From positions 22,204,990-22,268,989 of the forward strand of contig OX411549.1 in the NCBI GenBank assembly GCA_948146395.1: DNA of 64,000 nt, read 5' to 3'. A model generated the notes under the pieces. The model was not told the origin of the DNA and made no database searches. It saw nothing but the letters and a program-made list of their open reading frames with translations. Source of the DNA: Fragum whitleyi (taxonomy: Eukaryota; Mollusca; Bivalvia; Cardiida; Cardiidae). Both the position numbers and the translations under genes were made by a program. Shown here piece by piece: positions 1-11,400 of this stretch (positions are counted from its first letter, which is position 1; each line of letters starts with the position of its first letter).

Positions 1-23
1 ATGCAGTTTTTCTACCCCTTAGG
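1..23 (+). repeat. Partial HOR at left window edge (tail of a D monomer)
   Basis: These bases match the last 23 bases of monomer D, ending CCCCTTAGG directly before the monomer A start at 24. Position 2 is T where nearly all other copies have C (a CpG position). The array therefore continues to the left of the window. Confidence 0.95.
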
Positions 24-3000
24 CTTGACCTATCGACCCGGAACTCTGGGCATTGCAGGTTGGGGTGGTCCCCTGGTCTGTCGCGCAAGCCCAGACCAGA
101 CCGCACGCCCGGAGCCAATGCTCTATGCCGCCCAAATTGGCATACCTGGCCAAACGGGTCGACCTTGACCTTGACTGATCGACCCGAAACTCGGAGCGTT
201 GCAGGTTCAGGTGGTCCCGTGGTCGCATGCGCGAGCCCAGGTCAGACCGCACAGCAGAAGGGTATGCGGTTCGCGCTTGAAAAGACCAAAACAGGCCCAA
301 AGGCCTTGACTGTTGGCAACTTGGTAGGCAGTTTTCTACCCCTTTGCCTTGACCCATCGACCCGAAACTCGGAGTGTTGCAGGTTCGGGTGGTCCCCTGG
401 TCACTCGCGCGAGCCCAGGTCAGATCGCTCAGCCCAAGGGTACGCGGTTCACTGCTGAAAAACCCTAACATACCCAAAGGCCTTGACTGTTGGCAACTTG
501 GTAGGCAGTTTTCTACCCCTTTGCCTTGACCCATCGACCCGAAACTCGGAGCGTTGCAGGTTCAGATGGTCCCCCGGTCACTCGCGCGAGCCCAGGTCAG
601 GCAGCACAGCAGAAAGGTATGCGGTTCGCGTTTGAAAAGACCAAAACAAGCCCAATTACTTCACTTTTGGGCCACTTGGTACGCAGTTTTTCTACCCCTT
701 AGGCTTGACCTATCGACCCGGAACTCTGGGCATTGCAGGTTGGGGTGGTCCCCTGGTCTGTCGCGCGAGCCCAGACCAGACTGCACGCCCGGAGCCAATG
801 CTCTATGCCGCCCAAATTGGCATACCTGGCCAAACGGGTCGACCTTGACCTTGACTGATCGACCCGAAACTCGGAGCGTTGCAGGTTCAGGTGGTCCCGT
901 GGTCGCATGCGCGAGCCCAGGTCAGACCGCACAGCAGAAGGGTATGCGGTTCGCGCTTGAAAAGACCAAAACAGGCCCAAAGGCCTTGACTGTTGGCAAC
1001 TTGGTAGGCAGTTTTCTACCCCTTTGCCTTGACCCATCGACCCGAAACTCGGAGTGTTGCAGGTTCGGGTGGTCCCCTGGTCACTCGCGCGAGCCCAGGT
1101 CAGATCGCTCAGCCCAAGGGTACGCGGTTCACTGCTGAAAAACCCTAACATACCCAAAGGCCTTGACTGTTGGCAACTTGGTAGGCAGTTTTCTACCCCT
1201 TTGCCTTGACCCATCGACCCGAAACTCGGAGCGTTGCAGGTTCAGATGGTCCCCCGGTCACTCGCGCGAGACCAGGTCAGGCAGCACAGCAGAAAGGTAT
1301 GCGGTTCGCGTTTGAAAAGACCAAAACAAGCCCAATTACTTCACTTTTGGGCCACTTGGTACGCAGTTTTTCTACCCCTTAGGCTTGACCTATCGACCCG
1401 GAACTCTGGGCATTGCAGGTTGGGGTGGTCCCCTGGTCTGTCGCGCGAGCCCAGACCAGACCGCACGCCCGGAGCCAATGCTCTATGCCGCCCAAATTGG
1501 CATACCTGGCCAAACGGGTCGACCTTGACCTTGACTGATCGACCCGAAACTCGGAGCGTTGCAGGTTCAGGTGGTCCCGTGGTCGCATGCGCGAGCCCAG
1601 GTCAGACCGCACAGCAGAAGGGTATGCGGATCGCGCTTGAAAAGACCAAAACAGGCCCAAAGGCCTTGACTGTTGGCAACTTGGTAGGCAGTTTTCTACC
1701 CCTTTGCCTTGACCCATCGACCCGAAACTCGGAGCGTTGCAGGTTCGGGTGGTCCCCTGGTCACTCGCGCGAGCCCAGGTCAGATCGCTCAGCCCAAGGG
1801 TACGCGGTTCACTGCTGAAAAACCCTAACATACCCAAAGGCCTTGACTGTTGGCAACTTGGTAGGCAGTTTTCTACCCCTTTGCCTTGACCCATCGACCC
1901 GAAACTCGGAGCGTTGCAGGTTCAGATGGTCCCCCGGTCACTCGCGCGAGCCCAGGTCAGGCAGCACAGCAGAAAGGTATGCGGTTCGCGTTTGAAAAGA
2001 CCAAAACAAGCCCAATTACTTCACTTTTGGGCCACTTGGTACGCAGTTTTTCTACCCCTTAGGCTTGACCTATCGACCCGGAACTCTGGGCATTGCAGGT
2101 TGGGGTGGTCCCCTGGTCTGTCGCGCGAGCCCAGACCAGACCGCACGCCCGGAGCCAATGCTCTATGCCGCCCAAATTGGCATACCTGGCCAAACGGGTC
2201 GACCTTGACCTTGACTGATCGACCCGAAACTCGGAGCGTTGCAGGTTCAGGTGGTCCCGTGGTCGCATGCGCGAGCCCAGGTCAGACCGCACAGCAGAAG
2301 GGTATGCGGTTCGCGCTTGAAAAGACCAAAACAGGCCCAAAGGCCTTGACTGTTGGCAACTTGGTAGGCAGTTTTCTACCCCTTTGCCTTGACCCATCGA
2401 CCCGAAACTCGGAGCGTTGCAGGTTCGGGTGGTCCCCTGGTCACTCGCGCGAGCCCAGGTCAGATCGCTCAGCCCAAGGGTACGCGGTTCACTGCTGAAA
2501 AACCCTAACATACCCAAAGGCCTTGACTGTTGGCAACTTGGTAGGCAGTTTTCTACCCCTTTGCCTTGACCCATCGACCCGAAACTCGAAGCGCTGCAGG
2601 TTCAGATGGTCCCCCGGTCACTCGCGCGAGCCCAGGTCAGGCAGCACAGCAGAAAGGTATGCGGTTCGCGTTTGAAAAGACCAAAACAAGCCCAATTACT
2701 TCACTTTTGGGCCACTCGGTACGCAGTTTTTCTACCCCTTAGGCTTGACCTATCGACCCGGAACTCTGGGCATTGCAGGTTGGGGTGGTCCCCTGGTCTG
2801 TCGCGCGAGCCCAGACCAGACCGCACGCCCGGAGCCAATGCTCTATGCCGCCCAAATTGGCATACCTGGCCAAACGGGTCGACCTTGACCTTGACTGATC
2901 GACCCGAAACTCGGAGCGTTGCAGGTTCAGGTGGTCCCGTGGTCGCATGCGCGAGCCCAGGTCAGACCGCACAGCAGAAGGGTATGCGGTTCGCGCTTGA

Positions 3001-3423
3001 AAAGACCAAAACAGGCCCAAAGGCCTTGACTGTTGGCAACTTGGTAGGCAGTTTTCTACCCCTTTGCCTTGACCCATCGACCCGAAACTCGGAGCGTTGC
3101 AGGTTCGGGTGGTCCCCTGGTCACTCGCGCGAGCCCAGGTCAGATCGCTCAGCCCAAGGGTACGCGGTTCACTGCTGAAAAACCCTAACATACCCAAAGG
3201 CCTTGACTGTTGGCAACTTGGTAGGCAGTTTTCTACCCCTTTGCCTTGACCCATCGACCCGAAACTCGGAGCGTTGCAGGTTCAGATGGTCCCCCGGTCA
3301 CTCGCGCGAGCCCAGGTCAGGCAGCACAGCAGAAAGGTATGCGGTTCGCGTTTGAAAAGACCAAAACAAGCCCAATTACTTCACTTTTGGGCCACTTGGT
3401 ACGCAGTTTTTCTACCCCTTAGG
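24..3423 (+). repeat. HOR units 1-5 (five full 680-bp copies)
   Basis: Five full units start at 24, 704, 1384, 2064 and 2744. Units 3, 4 and 5 have GAGCG near the start of monomer C (C at 1735, 2415, 3095), where most units have GAGTG. Private differences include A at 87, T at 781, A at 1271, A at 1630, a changed pair at 2589 and 2594, and C at 2717. The run of three adjacent units with the same C variant suggests local spread by unequal exchange or conversion from monomer B or D, which carry GAGCG. Confidence 0.95.
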
Positions 3424-4100
3424 CTTGACCTATCGACCCGGAACTCTGGGCATTGCAGGTTGGGGTGGTCCCCTGGTCTGTCGCGCGAGCCCAGACCAGA
3501 CCGCACGCCCGGAGCCAATGCTCTATGCCGCCCAAATTGGCATACCTGGCCAAACGGGTCGACCTTGACCTTGACTGATCGACCCGGAACTCGGAGCGTT
3601 GCAGGTTCAGGTGGTCCCGTGGTCGCATGCGCGAGCCCAGGTCAGACCGCACAGCAGGGTATGCGGTTCGCGCTTGAAAAGACCAAAACAGGCCCAAAGG
3701 CCTTGACTGTTGGCAACTTGGTAGGCAGTTTTCTACCCCTTTGCCTTGACCCATCGACCCGAAACTCGGAGTGTTGCAGGTTCGGGTGGTCCCCTGGTCA
3801 CTCGCGCGAGCCCAGGTCAGATCGCTCAGCCCAAGGGTACGCGGTTCACTGCTGAAAAACCCTAACATACCCAAAGGCCTTGACTGTTGGCAACTTGGTA
3901 GGCAGTTTTCTACCCCTTTGCCTTGACCCATCGACCCGAAACTCGGAGCGTTGCAGGTTCAGATGGTCCCCCGGTCACTCGCGCGAGCCCAGGTCAGGCA
4001 GCACAGCAGAAAGGTATGCGGTTCGCGTTTGAAAAGACCAAAACAAGCCCAATTACTTCACTTTTGGGCCACTTGGTACGCAGTTTTTCTACCCCTTAGG
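3424..4100 (+). repeat. HOR unit 6, 677 bp, with a 3-bp deletion in monomer B
   Basis: The consensus CAGCAGAAGGGTATG reads CAGCAGGGTATG around 3655-3660, losing three bases and shortening the unit to 677 bp. G at 3587 is private. The same deletion appears in only two other units in the window (starting 35380 and 46080). Either it arose once and spread, or it recurs by slippage in the AG-rich stretch. Confidence 0.95.
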
Positions 4101-4780
4101 CTTGACCTATCGACCCGGAACTCTGGGCATTGCAGGTTGGGGTGGTCCCCTGGTCTGTCGCGCGAGCCCAGACCAGACCGCACGCCCGGAGCCAATGCTC
4201 TATGCCGCCCAAATTGGCATACCTGGCCAAACGGGTCGACCTTGACCTTGACTGATCGACCCGAAACTCGGAGCGTTGCAGGTTCAGGTGGTCCCGTGGT
4301 CGCATGCGCGAGCCCAGGTCAGACCGCACAGCAGAAGGGTATGTGGTTCGCGCTTGAAAAGACCAAAACAGGCCCAAAGGCCTTGACTGTTGGCAACTTG
4401 GTAGGCAGTTTTCTACCCCTTTGCCTTGACCCATCGACCCGAAACTCGGAGTGTTGCAGGTTCGGGTGGTCCCCTGGTCACTCGCGCGAGCCCAGGTCAG
4501 ATCACTCAGCCCAAGGGTACGCGGTTCACTGCTGAAAAACCCTAACATACCCAAAGGCCTTGACTGTTGGCAACTTGGTAGGCAGTTTTCTACCCCTTTG
4601 CCTTGACCCATCGACCCGAAACTCGGAGCGTTGCAGGTTCAGATGGTCCCCCGGTCACTCGCGCGAGCCCAGGTCAGGCAGCACAGCAGAAAGGTATGCG
4701 GTTCGCGTTTGAAAAGACCAAAACAAGCCCAATTACTTCACTTTTGGGCCACTTGGTACGCAGTTTTTCTACCCCTTAGG

Positions 4781-4926
4781 CTTGACCTATCGACCCGGAA
4801 CTCTGGGCATTGCAGGTTGGGGTGGTCCCCTGGTCTGTCGCGCGAGCCCAGACCAGACCGCACGCCCGGAGCCAATGCTCTATGCCGCCCAAATTGGCAT
4901 ACCTGGCCAAACGGGTCGACCTTGAC
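4781..4926 (+). repeat. Monomer A (146 bp, short and most diverged)
   Basis: It starts CTTGACCTATCGACCCGG and shares the first half with the other monomers (TTGCAGGTT, GGTGGTCCCCTGGTC, CGCGCGAGCCCAG). Its second half diverges, and it is about 31-33 bp shorter than B, C and D. It is the most GC-rich monomer (about 64% by hand count). It ends in GGTCGACC followed by two copies of CTTGAC that run into monomer B. The short length suggests an internal deletion in the 3' half before the tetramer was amplified, since every unit has it. Confidence 0.9.
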
Positions 4927-4932
4927 CTTGAC
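4914..4932 (+). repeat. A/B junction: 8-bp palindrome plus CTTGAC direct repeat
   Basis: GGTCGACC (4914-4921) is a perfect palindrome containing a SalI recognition sequence. It overlaps a direct repeat of CTTGAC at 4921-4926 and 4927-4932, and the second copy begins monomer B. The arrangement occurs once per 680-bp unit and is the only short tandem repeat I see in the unit. It may mark where the shortened monomer A was joined to B. Confidence 0.8.
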
Positions 4933-5104
4933 TGATCGACCCGAAACTCGGAGCGTTGCAGGTTCAGGTGGTCCCGTGGTCGCATGCGCGAGCCCAGGTC
5001 AGACCGCACAGCAGAAGGGTATGCGGTTCGCGCTTGAAAAGACCAAAACAGGCCCAAAGGCCTTGACTGTTGGCAACTTGGTAGGCAGTTTTCTACCCCT
5101 TTGC
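4927..5104 (+). repeat. Monomer B (178 bp)
   Basis: It starts CTTGACTGATCGACCCG and carries GCATGC (4982-4987, once per unit) and AAGGCCTT (5057-5064). Hand alignment with D gives about 28 differences over 179 columns (about 84% identity), and 11 of those lie in one 28-bp stretch near the 3' end. The last part, from 5053, is identical to the corresponding part of C. The 3-bp deletion seen in units 6, 53 and 69 falls in this monomer. Confidence 0.9.
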
Positions 5105-5131
5105 CTTGACCCATCGACCCGAAACTCGGAG
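5053..5131 (+). repeat. 79-bp segment spanning the B/C junction, identical to the segment at C/D
   Basis: From CCCAAAGGCC near the end of B to CTCGGAG early in C, this segment is identical base for base to 5230-5308 across the C/D junction. The rest of B and C differs substantially, so the identity points to conversion or a recent internal duplication. The segment is the likely crossover site for the loss of monomer C in the unit at 44217. Confidence 0.88.
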
Positions 5132-5281
5132 TGTTGCAGGTTCGGGTGGTCCCCTGGTCACTCGCGCGAGCCCAGGTCAGATCGCTCAGCCCAAGGGTAC
5201 GCGGTTCACTGCTGAAAAACCCTAACATACCCAAAGGCCTTGACTGTTGGCAACTTGGTAGGCAGTTTTCTACCCCTTTGC
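5105..5281 (+). repeat. Monomer C (177 bp)
   Basis: It starts CTTGACCCATCGACCCG. In most units it has GAGTG where B and D have GAGCG; eleven units keep C at that site. Its middle contains AAACCCTAAC (5217-5226), resembling one telomere-type unit, at a place where B and D have unrelated bases. It shares AAGGCCTT and the whole 3' tail with B. It is the monomer missing from the 503-bp unit at 44217. Confidence 0.9.
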
Positions 5282-5308
5282 CTTGACCCATCGACCCGAA
5301 ACTCGGAG
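5230..5308 (+). repeat. 79-bp segment spanning the C/D junction (second copy)
   Basis: It is an exact copy of 5053-5131, displaced by 177 bp. Both copies contain the palindrome AAGGCCTT, TTGGCAACTTGGTAGG and the monomer start motif. Confidence 0.88.
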
Positions 5309-5460
5309 CGTTGCAGGTTCAGATGGTCCCCCGGTCACTCGCGCGAGCCCAGGTCAGGCAGCACAGCAGAAAGGTATGCGGTTCGCGTTTGAAAAGACCA
5401 AAACAAGCCCAATTACTTCACTTTTGGGCCACTTGGTACGCAGTTTTTCTACCCCTTAGG
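5282..5460 (+). repeat. Monomer D (179 bp)
   Basis: It starts with the same 27 bases as C apart from the GAGCG/GAGTG site, then follows B in the middle (CACAGCAGAA.GGTATGCGGTTCGCG). Its 3' part is distinctive (AATTACTTCACTTTTGGGCC) and leads into monomer A of the next unit through CCCCTTAGG. GC is about 55% by hand count, the lowest of the four monomers. Confidence 0.9.
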
Positions 5461-8400
5461 CTTGACCTATCGACCCGGAACTCTGGGCATTGCAGGTTGG
5501 GGTGGTCCCCTGGTCTGTCGCGCGAGCCCAGACCAGACCGCACGCCCGGAGCCAATGCTCTATGCCGCCCAAATTGGCATACCTGGCCAAACGGGTCGAC
5601 CTTGACCTTGACTGATCGACCCGAAACTCGGAGCGTTGCAGGTTCAGGTGGTCCCGTGGTCGCATGCGCGAGCCCAGGTCAGACCGCACAGCAGAAGGGT
5701 ATGCGGTTCGCGCTTGAAAAGACCAAAACAGGCCCAAAGGCCTTGACTGTTGGCAACTTGGTAGGCAGTTTTCTACCCCTTTGCCTTGACCCATCGACCC
5801 GAAACTCGGAGTGTTGCAGGTTCGGGTGGTCCCCTGGTCACTCGCGCGAGCCCAGGTCAGATCGCTCAGCCCAAGGGTACGCGGTTCACTGCTGAAAAAC
5901 CCTAACATACCCAAAGGCCTTGACTGTTGGCAACTTGGTAGGCAGTTTTCTACCCCTTTGCCTTGACCCATCGACCCGAAACTCGGAGCGTTGCAGGTTC
6001 AGATGGTCCCCCGGTCACTCGCGCGAGCCCAGGTCAGGCAGCACAGCAGAAAGGTATGCGGTTCCCGTTTGAAAAGACCAAAACAAGCCCAATTACTTCA
6101 CTTTTGGGCCACTTGGTACGCAGTTTTTCTACCCCTTAGGCTTGACCTATCGACCCGGAACTCTGGGCATTGCAGGTTGGGGTGGTCCCCTGGTCTGTCG
6201 CGCGAGCCCAGACCAGACCGCACGCCCGGAGCCAATGCTCTATGCCGCCCAAATTGGCATACCTGGCCAAACGGGTCGACCTTGACCTTGACTGATCGAC
6301 CCGAAACTCAGAGCGTTGCAGGTTCAGGTGGTCCCGTGGTCGCATGCGCGAGCCCAGGTCAGACCGCACAGCAGAAGGGTATGCGGTTCGCGCTTGAAAA
6401 GACCAAAACAGGCCCAAAGGCCTTGACTGTTGGCAACTTGGTAGGCAGTTTTCTACCCCTTTGCCTTGACCCATCGACCCGAAACTCGGAGTGTTGCAGG
6501 TTCGGGTGGTCCCCTGGTCACTCGCGCGAGCCCAGGTCAGATCGCTCAGCCCAAGGGTACGCGGTTCACTGCTGAAAAACCCTAACATACCCAAAGGCCT
6601 TGACTGTTGGCAACTTGGTAGGCAGTTTTCTACCCCTTTGCCTTGACCCATCGACCCGAAACTCGGAGCGTTGCAGGTTCAGATGGTCCCCCGGTCACTC
6701 GCGCGAGCCCAGGTCAGGCAGCACAGCAGAAAGGTATGCGGTTCGCGTTTGAAAAGACCAAAACAAGCCCAATTACTTCACTTTTGGGCCACTTGGTACG
6801 CAGTTTTTCTACCCCTTAGGCTTGACCTATCGACCCGGAACTCTGGGCATTGCAGGTTGGGGTGGTCCCCTGGTCTGTCGCGCGAGCCCAGACCAGACCG
6901 CACGCCCGGAGCCAATGCTCTATGCCGCCCAAATTGGCATACCTGGCCAAACGGGTCGACCTTGACCTTGACTGATCGACCCGAAACTCGGAGCGTTGCA
7001 GGTTCAGGTGGTCCCGTGGTCGCATGCGCGAGCCCAGGTCAGACCGCACAGCAGAAGGGTATGCTGTTCGCGCTTGAAAAGACCAAAACAGGCCCAAAGG
7101 CCTTGACTGTTGGCAACTTGGTAGGCAGTTTTCTACCCCTTTGCCTTGACCCATCGACCCGAAACTCGGAGTGTTGCAGGTTCGGGTGGTCCCCTGGTCA
7201 CTCGCGCGAGCCCAGGTCAGATCGCTCAGCCCAAGGGTACGCGGTTCACTGCTGAAAAACCCTAACATACCCAAAGGCCTTGACTGTTGGCAACTTGGTA
7301 GGCAGTTTTCTACCCCTTTGCCTTGACCCATCGACCCGAAACTCGGAGCGTTGCAGGTTCAGATGGTCCCCCGGTCACTCGCGCGAGCCCAGGTCAGGCA
7401 GCACAGCAGAAAGGTATGCGGTTCGCGTTTGAAAAGACCAAAACAAGCCCAATTACTTCACTTTTGGGCCACTTGGTACGCAGTTTTTCTACCCCTTAGG
7501 CTTGACCTATCGACCCGGAACTCTGGGCATTGCAGGTTGGGGTGGTCCCCTGGTCTGTCGCGCGAGCCCAGACCAGACCGCACGCCCGGAGCCAATGCTC
7601 TATGCCGCCCAAATTGGCATACCTGGCCAAACGGGTCGACCTTGACCTTGACTGATCGACCCGAAACTCGGAGCGTTGCAGGTTCAGGTGGTCCCGTGGT
7701 CGCATGCGCGAGCCCAGGTCAGACCGCACAGCAGAAGGGTATGCGGTTCGCGCTTGAAAAGACCAAAACAGGCCCAAAGGCCTTGACTGTTGGCAACTTG
7801 GTAGGCAGTTTTCTACCCCTTTGCCTTGACCCATCGACCCGAAACTCGGAGTGTTGCAGGTTCGGGTGGTCCCCTGGTCACTCGCGCGAGCCCAGGTCAG
7901 ATCGCTCAGCCCAAGGGTACGCGGTTCACTGCTGAAAAACCCTAACATACCCAAAGGCCTTGACTGTTGGCAACTTGGTAGGCAGTTTTCTACCCCTTTG
8001 CCTTGATCCATCGACCCGAAACTCGGAGCGTTGCAGGTTCAGATGGTCCCCCGGTCACTCGCGCGAGCCCAGGTCAGGCAGCACAGCAGAAAGGTATGCG
8101 GTTCGCGTTTGAAAAGACCAAAACAAGCCCAATTACTTCACTTTTGGGCCACTTGGTACGCAGTTTTTCTACCCCTTAGGCTTGACCTATCGACCCGGAA
8201 CTCTGGGCATTGCAGGTTGGGGTGGTCCCCTGGTCTGTCGCGAGAGCCCAGACCAGACCGCACGCCCGGAGCCAATGCTCTATGCCGCCCAAATTGGCAT
8301 ACCTGGCCAAACGGGTCGACCTTGACCTTGACTGATCGACCCGAAACTCGGAGCGTTGCAGGTTCAGGTGGTCCCGTGGTCGCATGCCCGAGCCCAGGTC

Positions 8401-11400
8401 AGACCGCACAGCAGAAGGGTATGCGGTTCGCGCTTGAAAAGACCAAAACAGGCCCAAAGGCCTTGACTGTTGGCAACTTGGTAGGCAGTTTTCTACCCCT
8501 TTGCCTTGACCCATCGACCCGAAACTCGGAGTGTTGCAGGTTCGGGTGGTCCCCTGGTCACTCGCGCGAGCCCAGGTCAGATCGCTCAGCCCAAGGGTAC
8601 GCGGTTCACTGCTGAAAAACCCTAACATACCCAAAGGCCTTGACTGTTGGCAACTTGGTAGGCAGTTTTCTACCCCTTTGCCTTGACCCATCGACCCGAA
8701 ACTCGGAGCGTTGCAGGTTCAGATGGTCCCCCGGTCACTCGCGCGAGCCCAGGTCAGGCAGCACAGCAGAAAGGTATGCGGTTCCCGTTTGAAAAGACCA
8801 AAACAAGCCCAATTACTTCACTTTTGGGCCACTTGGTACGCAGTTTTTCTACCCCTTAGGCTTGACCTATCGACCCGGAACTCTGGGCATTGCAGGTTGG
8901 GGTGGTCCCCTGGTCTGTCGCGCGAGCCCAGACCAGACCGCACGCCCGGAGCCAATGCTCTATGCCGCCCAAATTGGCATACCTGGCCAAACGGGTCGAC
9001 CTTGACCTTGACTGATCGACCCGAAACTCGGAGCGTTGCAGGTTCAGGTGGTCCCGTGGTCGCATGCGCGAGCCCAGGTCAGACCGCACAGCAGAAGGGT
9101 ATGCGGTTCGCGCTTGAAAAGACCAAAACAGGCCCAAAGGCCTTGACTGTTGGCAACTTGGTAGGCAGTTTTCTACCCCTTTGCCTTGACCCATCGACCC
9201 GAAACTCGGAGTGTTGCAGGTTCGGGTGGTCCCCTGGTCACTCGCGCAAGCCCAGGTCAGATCGCTCAGCCCAAGGGTACGCGGTTCACTGCTGAAAAAC
9301 CCTAACATACCCAAAGGCCTTGACTGTTGGCAACTTGGTAGGCAGTTTTCTTCCCCTTTGCCTTGACCCATCGACCCGAAACTCGGAGCGTTGCAGGTTC
9401 AGATGGTCCCCCGGTCACTCGCGCGAGCCCAGGTCAGGCAGCACAGCAGAAAGGTATGCGGTTCGCGTTTGAAAAGACCAAAACAAGCCCAATTACTTCA
9501 CTTTTGGGCCACTTGGTACGCAGTTTTTCTACCCCTTAGGCTTGACCTATCGACCCGGAACTCTGGGCATTGCAGGTTGGGGTGGTCCCCTGGTCTGTCG
9601 CGCGAGCCCAGACAAGACCGCACGCCCGGAGCCAATGCTCTATGCCGCCCAAATTGGCATACCTGGCCAAACGGGTCGACCTTGACCTTGACTGATCGAC
9701 CCGAAACTCGGAGCATTGCAGGTTCAGGTGGTCCCGTGGTCGCATGCGCGAGCCCAGGTCAGACCGCACAGCAGAAGGGTATGCGGTTCGCGCTTGAAAA
9801 GACCAAAACAGGCCCAAAGGCCTTGACTGTTGGCAACTTAGTAGGCAGTTTTCTACCCCTTTGCCTTGACCCATCGACCCGAAACTCGGAGTGTTGCAGG
9901 TTCGGGTGGTCCCCTGGTCACTCGCGCGAGCCCAGGTCAGATCGCTCAGCCCAAGGGTACGCGGTTCACTGCTGAAAAACCCTAACATACCCAAAGGCCT
10001 TGACTGTTGGCAACTTGGTAGGCAGTTTTCTACCCCTTTGCCTTGACCCATCGACCCGAAACTCGGAGCGTTGCAGGTTCAGATGGTCCCCCGGTCACTC
10101 GCGCGAGCCCAGGTCAGGCAGCACAGCAGAAAGGTATGCGGTTCGCGTTTGAAAAGACCAAAACAAGCCCAATTACTTCACTTTTGGGCCACTTGGTACG
10201 CAGTTTTTCTACCCCTTAGGCTTGACCTATCGACCCGGAACTCTGGGCATTGCAGGTTGGGGTGGTCCCCTGGTCTGTCGCGCGAGCCCAGACCAGACCG
10301 CACGCCCGGAGCCAATGCTCTATGCCGCCCAAATTGGCATACCTGGCCAAACGGGTCGACCTTGACCTTGACTGATCGACCCGAAACTCGGAGCGTTGCA
10401 GGTTCAGGTGGTCCCGTGGTCGCATGCGCGAGCCCAGGTCAGACCGCACAGCAGAAGGGTATGCGGTTCGCGCTTGAAAAGACCAAAACAGGCCCAAAGG
10501 CCTTGACTGTTGGCAACTTGGTAGGCAGTATTCTACCCCTTTGCCTTGACCCATCGACCCGAAACTCGGAGTGTTGCAGGTTTGGGTGGTCCCCTGGTCA
10601 CTCGCGCGAGCCCAGGTCAGATCGCTCAGCCCAAGGGTACGCGGTTCACTGCTGAAAAACCCTAACATACCCAAAGGCCTTGACTGTTGGCAACTTGGTA
10701 GGCAGTTTTCTACCCCTTTGCCTTGACCCATCGACCCGAAACTCGGAGCGTTGCAGGTTCAGATGGTCCCCCGGTCACTCGCGCGAGCCCAGGTCAGGCA
10801 GCACAGCAGAAAGGTATGCGGTTCGCGTTTGAAAAGACCAAAACAAGCCCAATTACTTCACTTTTGGGCCACTTGGTACGCAGTTTTTCTACCCCTTAGG
10901 CTTGACCTATCGACCCGGAACTCTGGGCATTGCAGGTTGGGGTGGTCCCCTGGTCTGTCGCGCGAGCCCAGACCAGACCGCACGCCCGGAGCCAATGCTC
11001 TATGCCGCCCAAATTGGCATACCTGGCCAAACGGGTCGACCTTGACCTTGACTGATCGACCCGAAACTCGGAGCGTTGCAGGTTCAGGTGGTCCCGTGGT
11101 CGCATGCGCGAGCCCAGGTCAGACCGCACAGCAGAAGGGTATGCGGTTCGCACTTGAAAAGACCAAAACAGGCCCAAAGGCCTTGACTGTTGGCAACTTG
11201 GTAGGCAGTTTTCTACCCCTTTGCCTTGACCCATCGACCCGAAACTCGGAGTGTTGCAGGTTCGGGTGGTCCCCTGGTCACTCGCGCGAGCCCAGGTCAG
11301 ATCGCTCAGCCCAAGGGTACGCGGTTCACTGCTGAAAAACCCTAACATACCCAAAGGCCTTGACTGTTGGCAACTTGGTAGGCAGTTTTCTACCCCTTTG

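Larger units (their letters stand above)
4781..5460 (+). repeat. Reference HOR unit (unit 8), apparently free of private variants
   Basis: I use this copy as the consensus because it shows no change that I can find against the majority of other units. It holds monomers A, B, C and D in order: 146 + 178 + 177 + 179 = 680 bp. By hand count the unit is 394 G+C of 680 (58%) with about 45 CpG dinucleotides. Because 680 is not a multiple of three, any reading frame shifts at each unit boundary, which argues against a coding repeat. Confidence 0.93.

Noticed and set aside
311..395. Possible tRNA-derived (SINE-like) Pol III boxes: TGGCAACTTGG and GGTTCGGGTGG
   Set aside because: Both match box A and box B consensus only partly, they lie about 70 bp apart across a monomer junction, no cloverleaf can be drawn, and the GGTTCG match is lost in monomers A, B and D.
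4914..5241. Short palindromes GGTCGACC, GCATGC and AAGGCCTT as functional protein sites
   Set aside because: They are perfect and recur in each unit, but such 6-8 bp palindromes are expected by chance in 680 bp. They are useful only as restriction landmarks (680-bp ladder for SalI or SphI, 177 + 503 bp for StuI).
4781..5460. CENP-B box (TTCG....A..CGGG) in the consensus unit
   Set aside because: Checked by eye on both strands around every TTCG and CCCG; none has the required A or T and the second half. An exhaustive computer scan was not possible.
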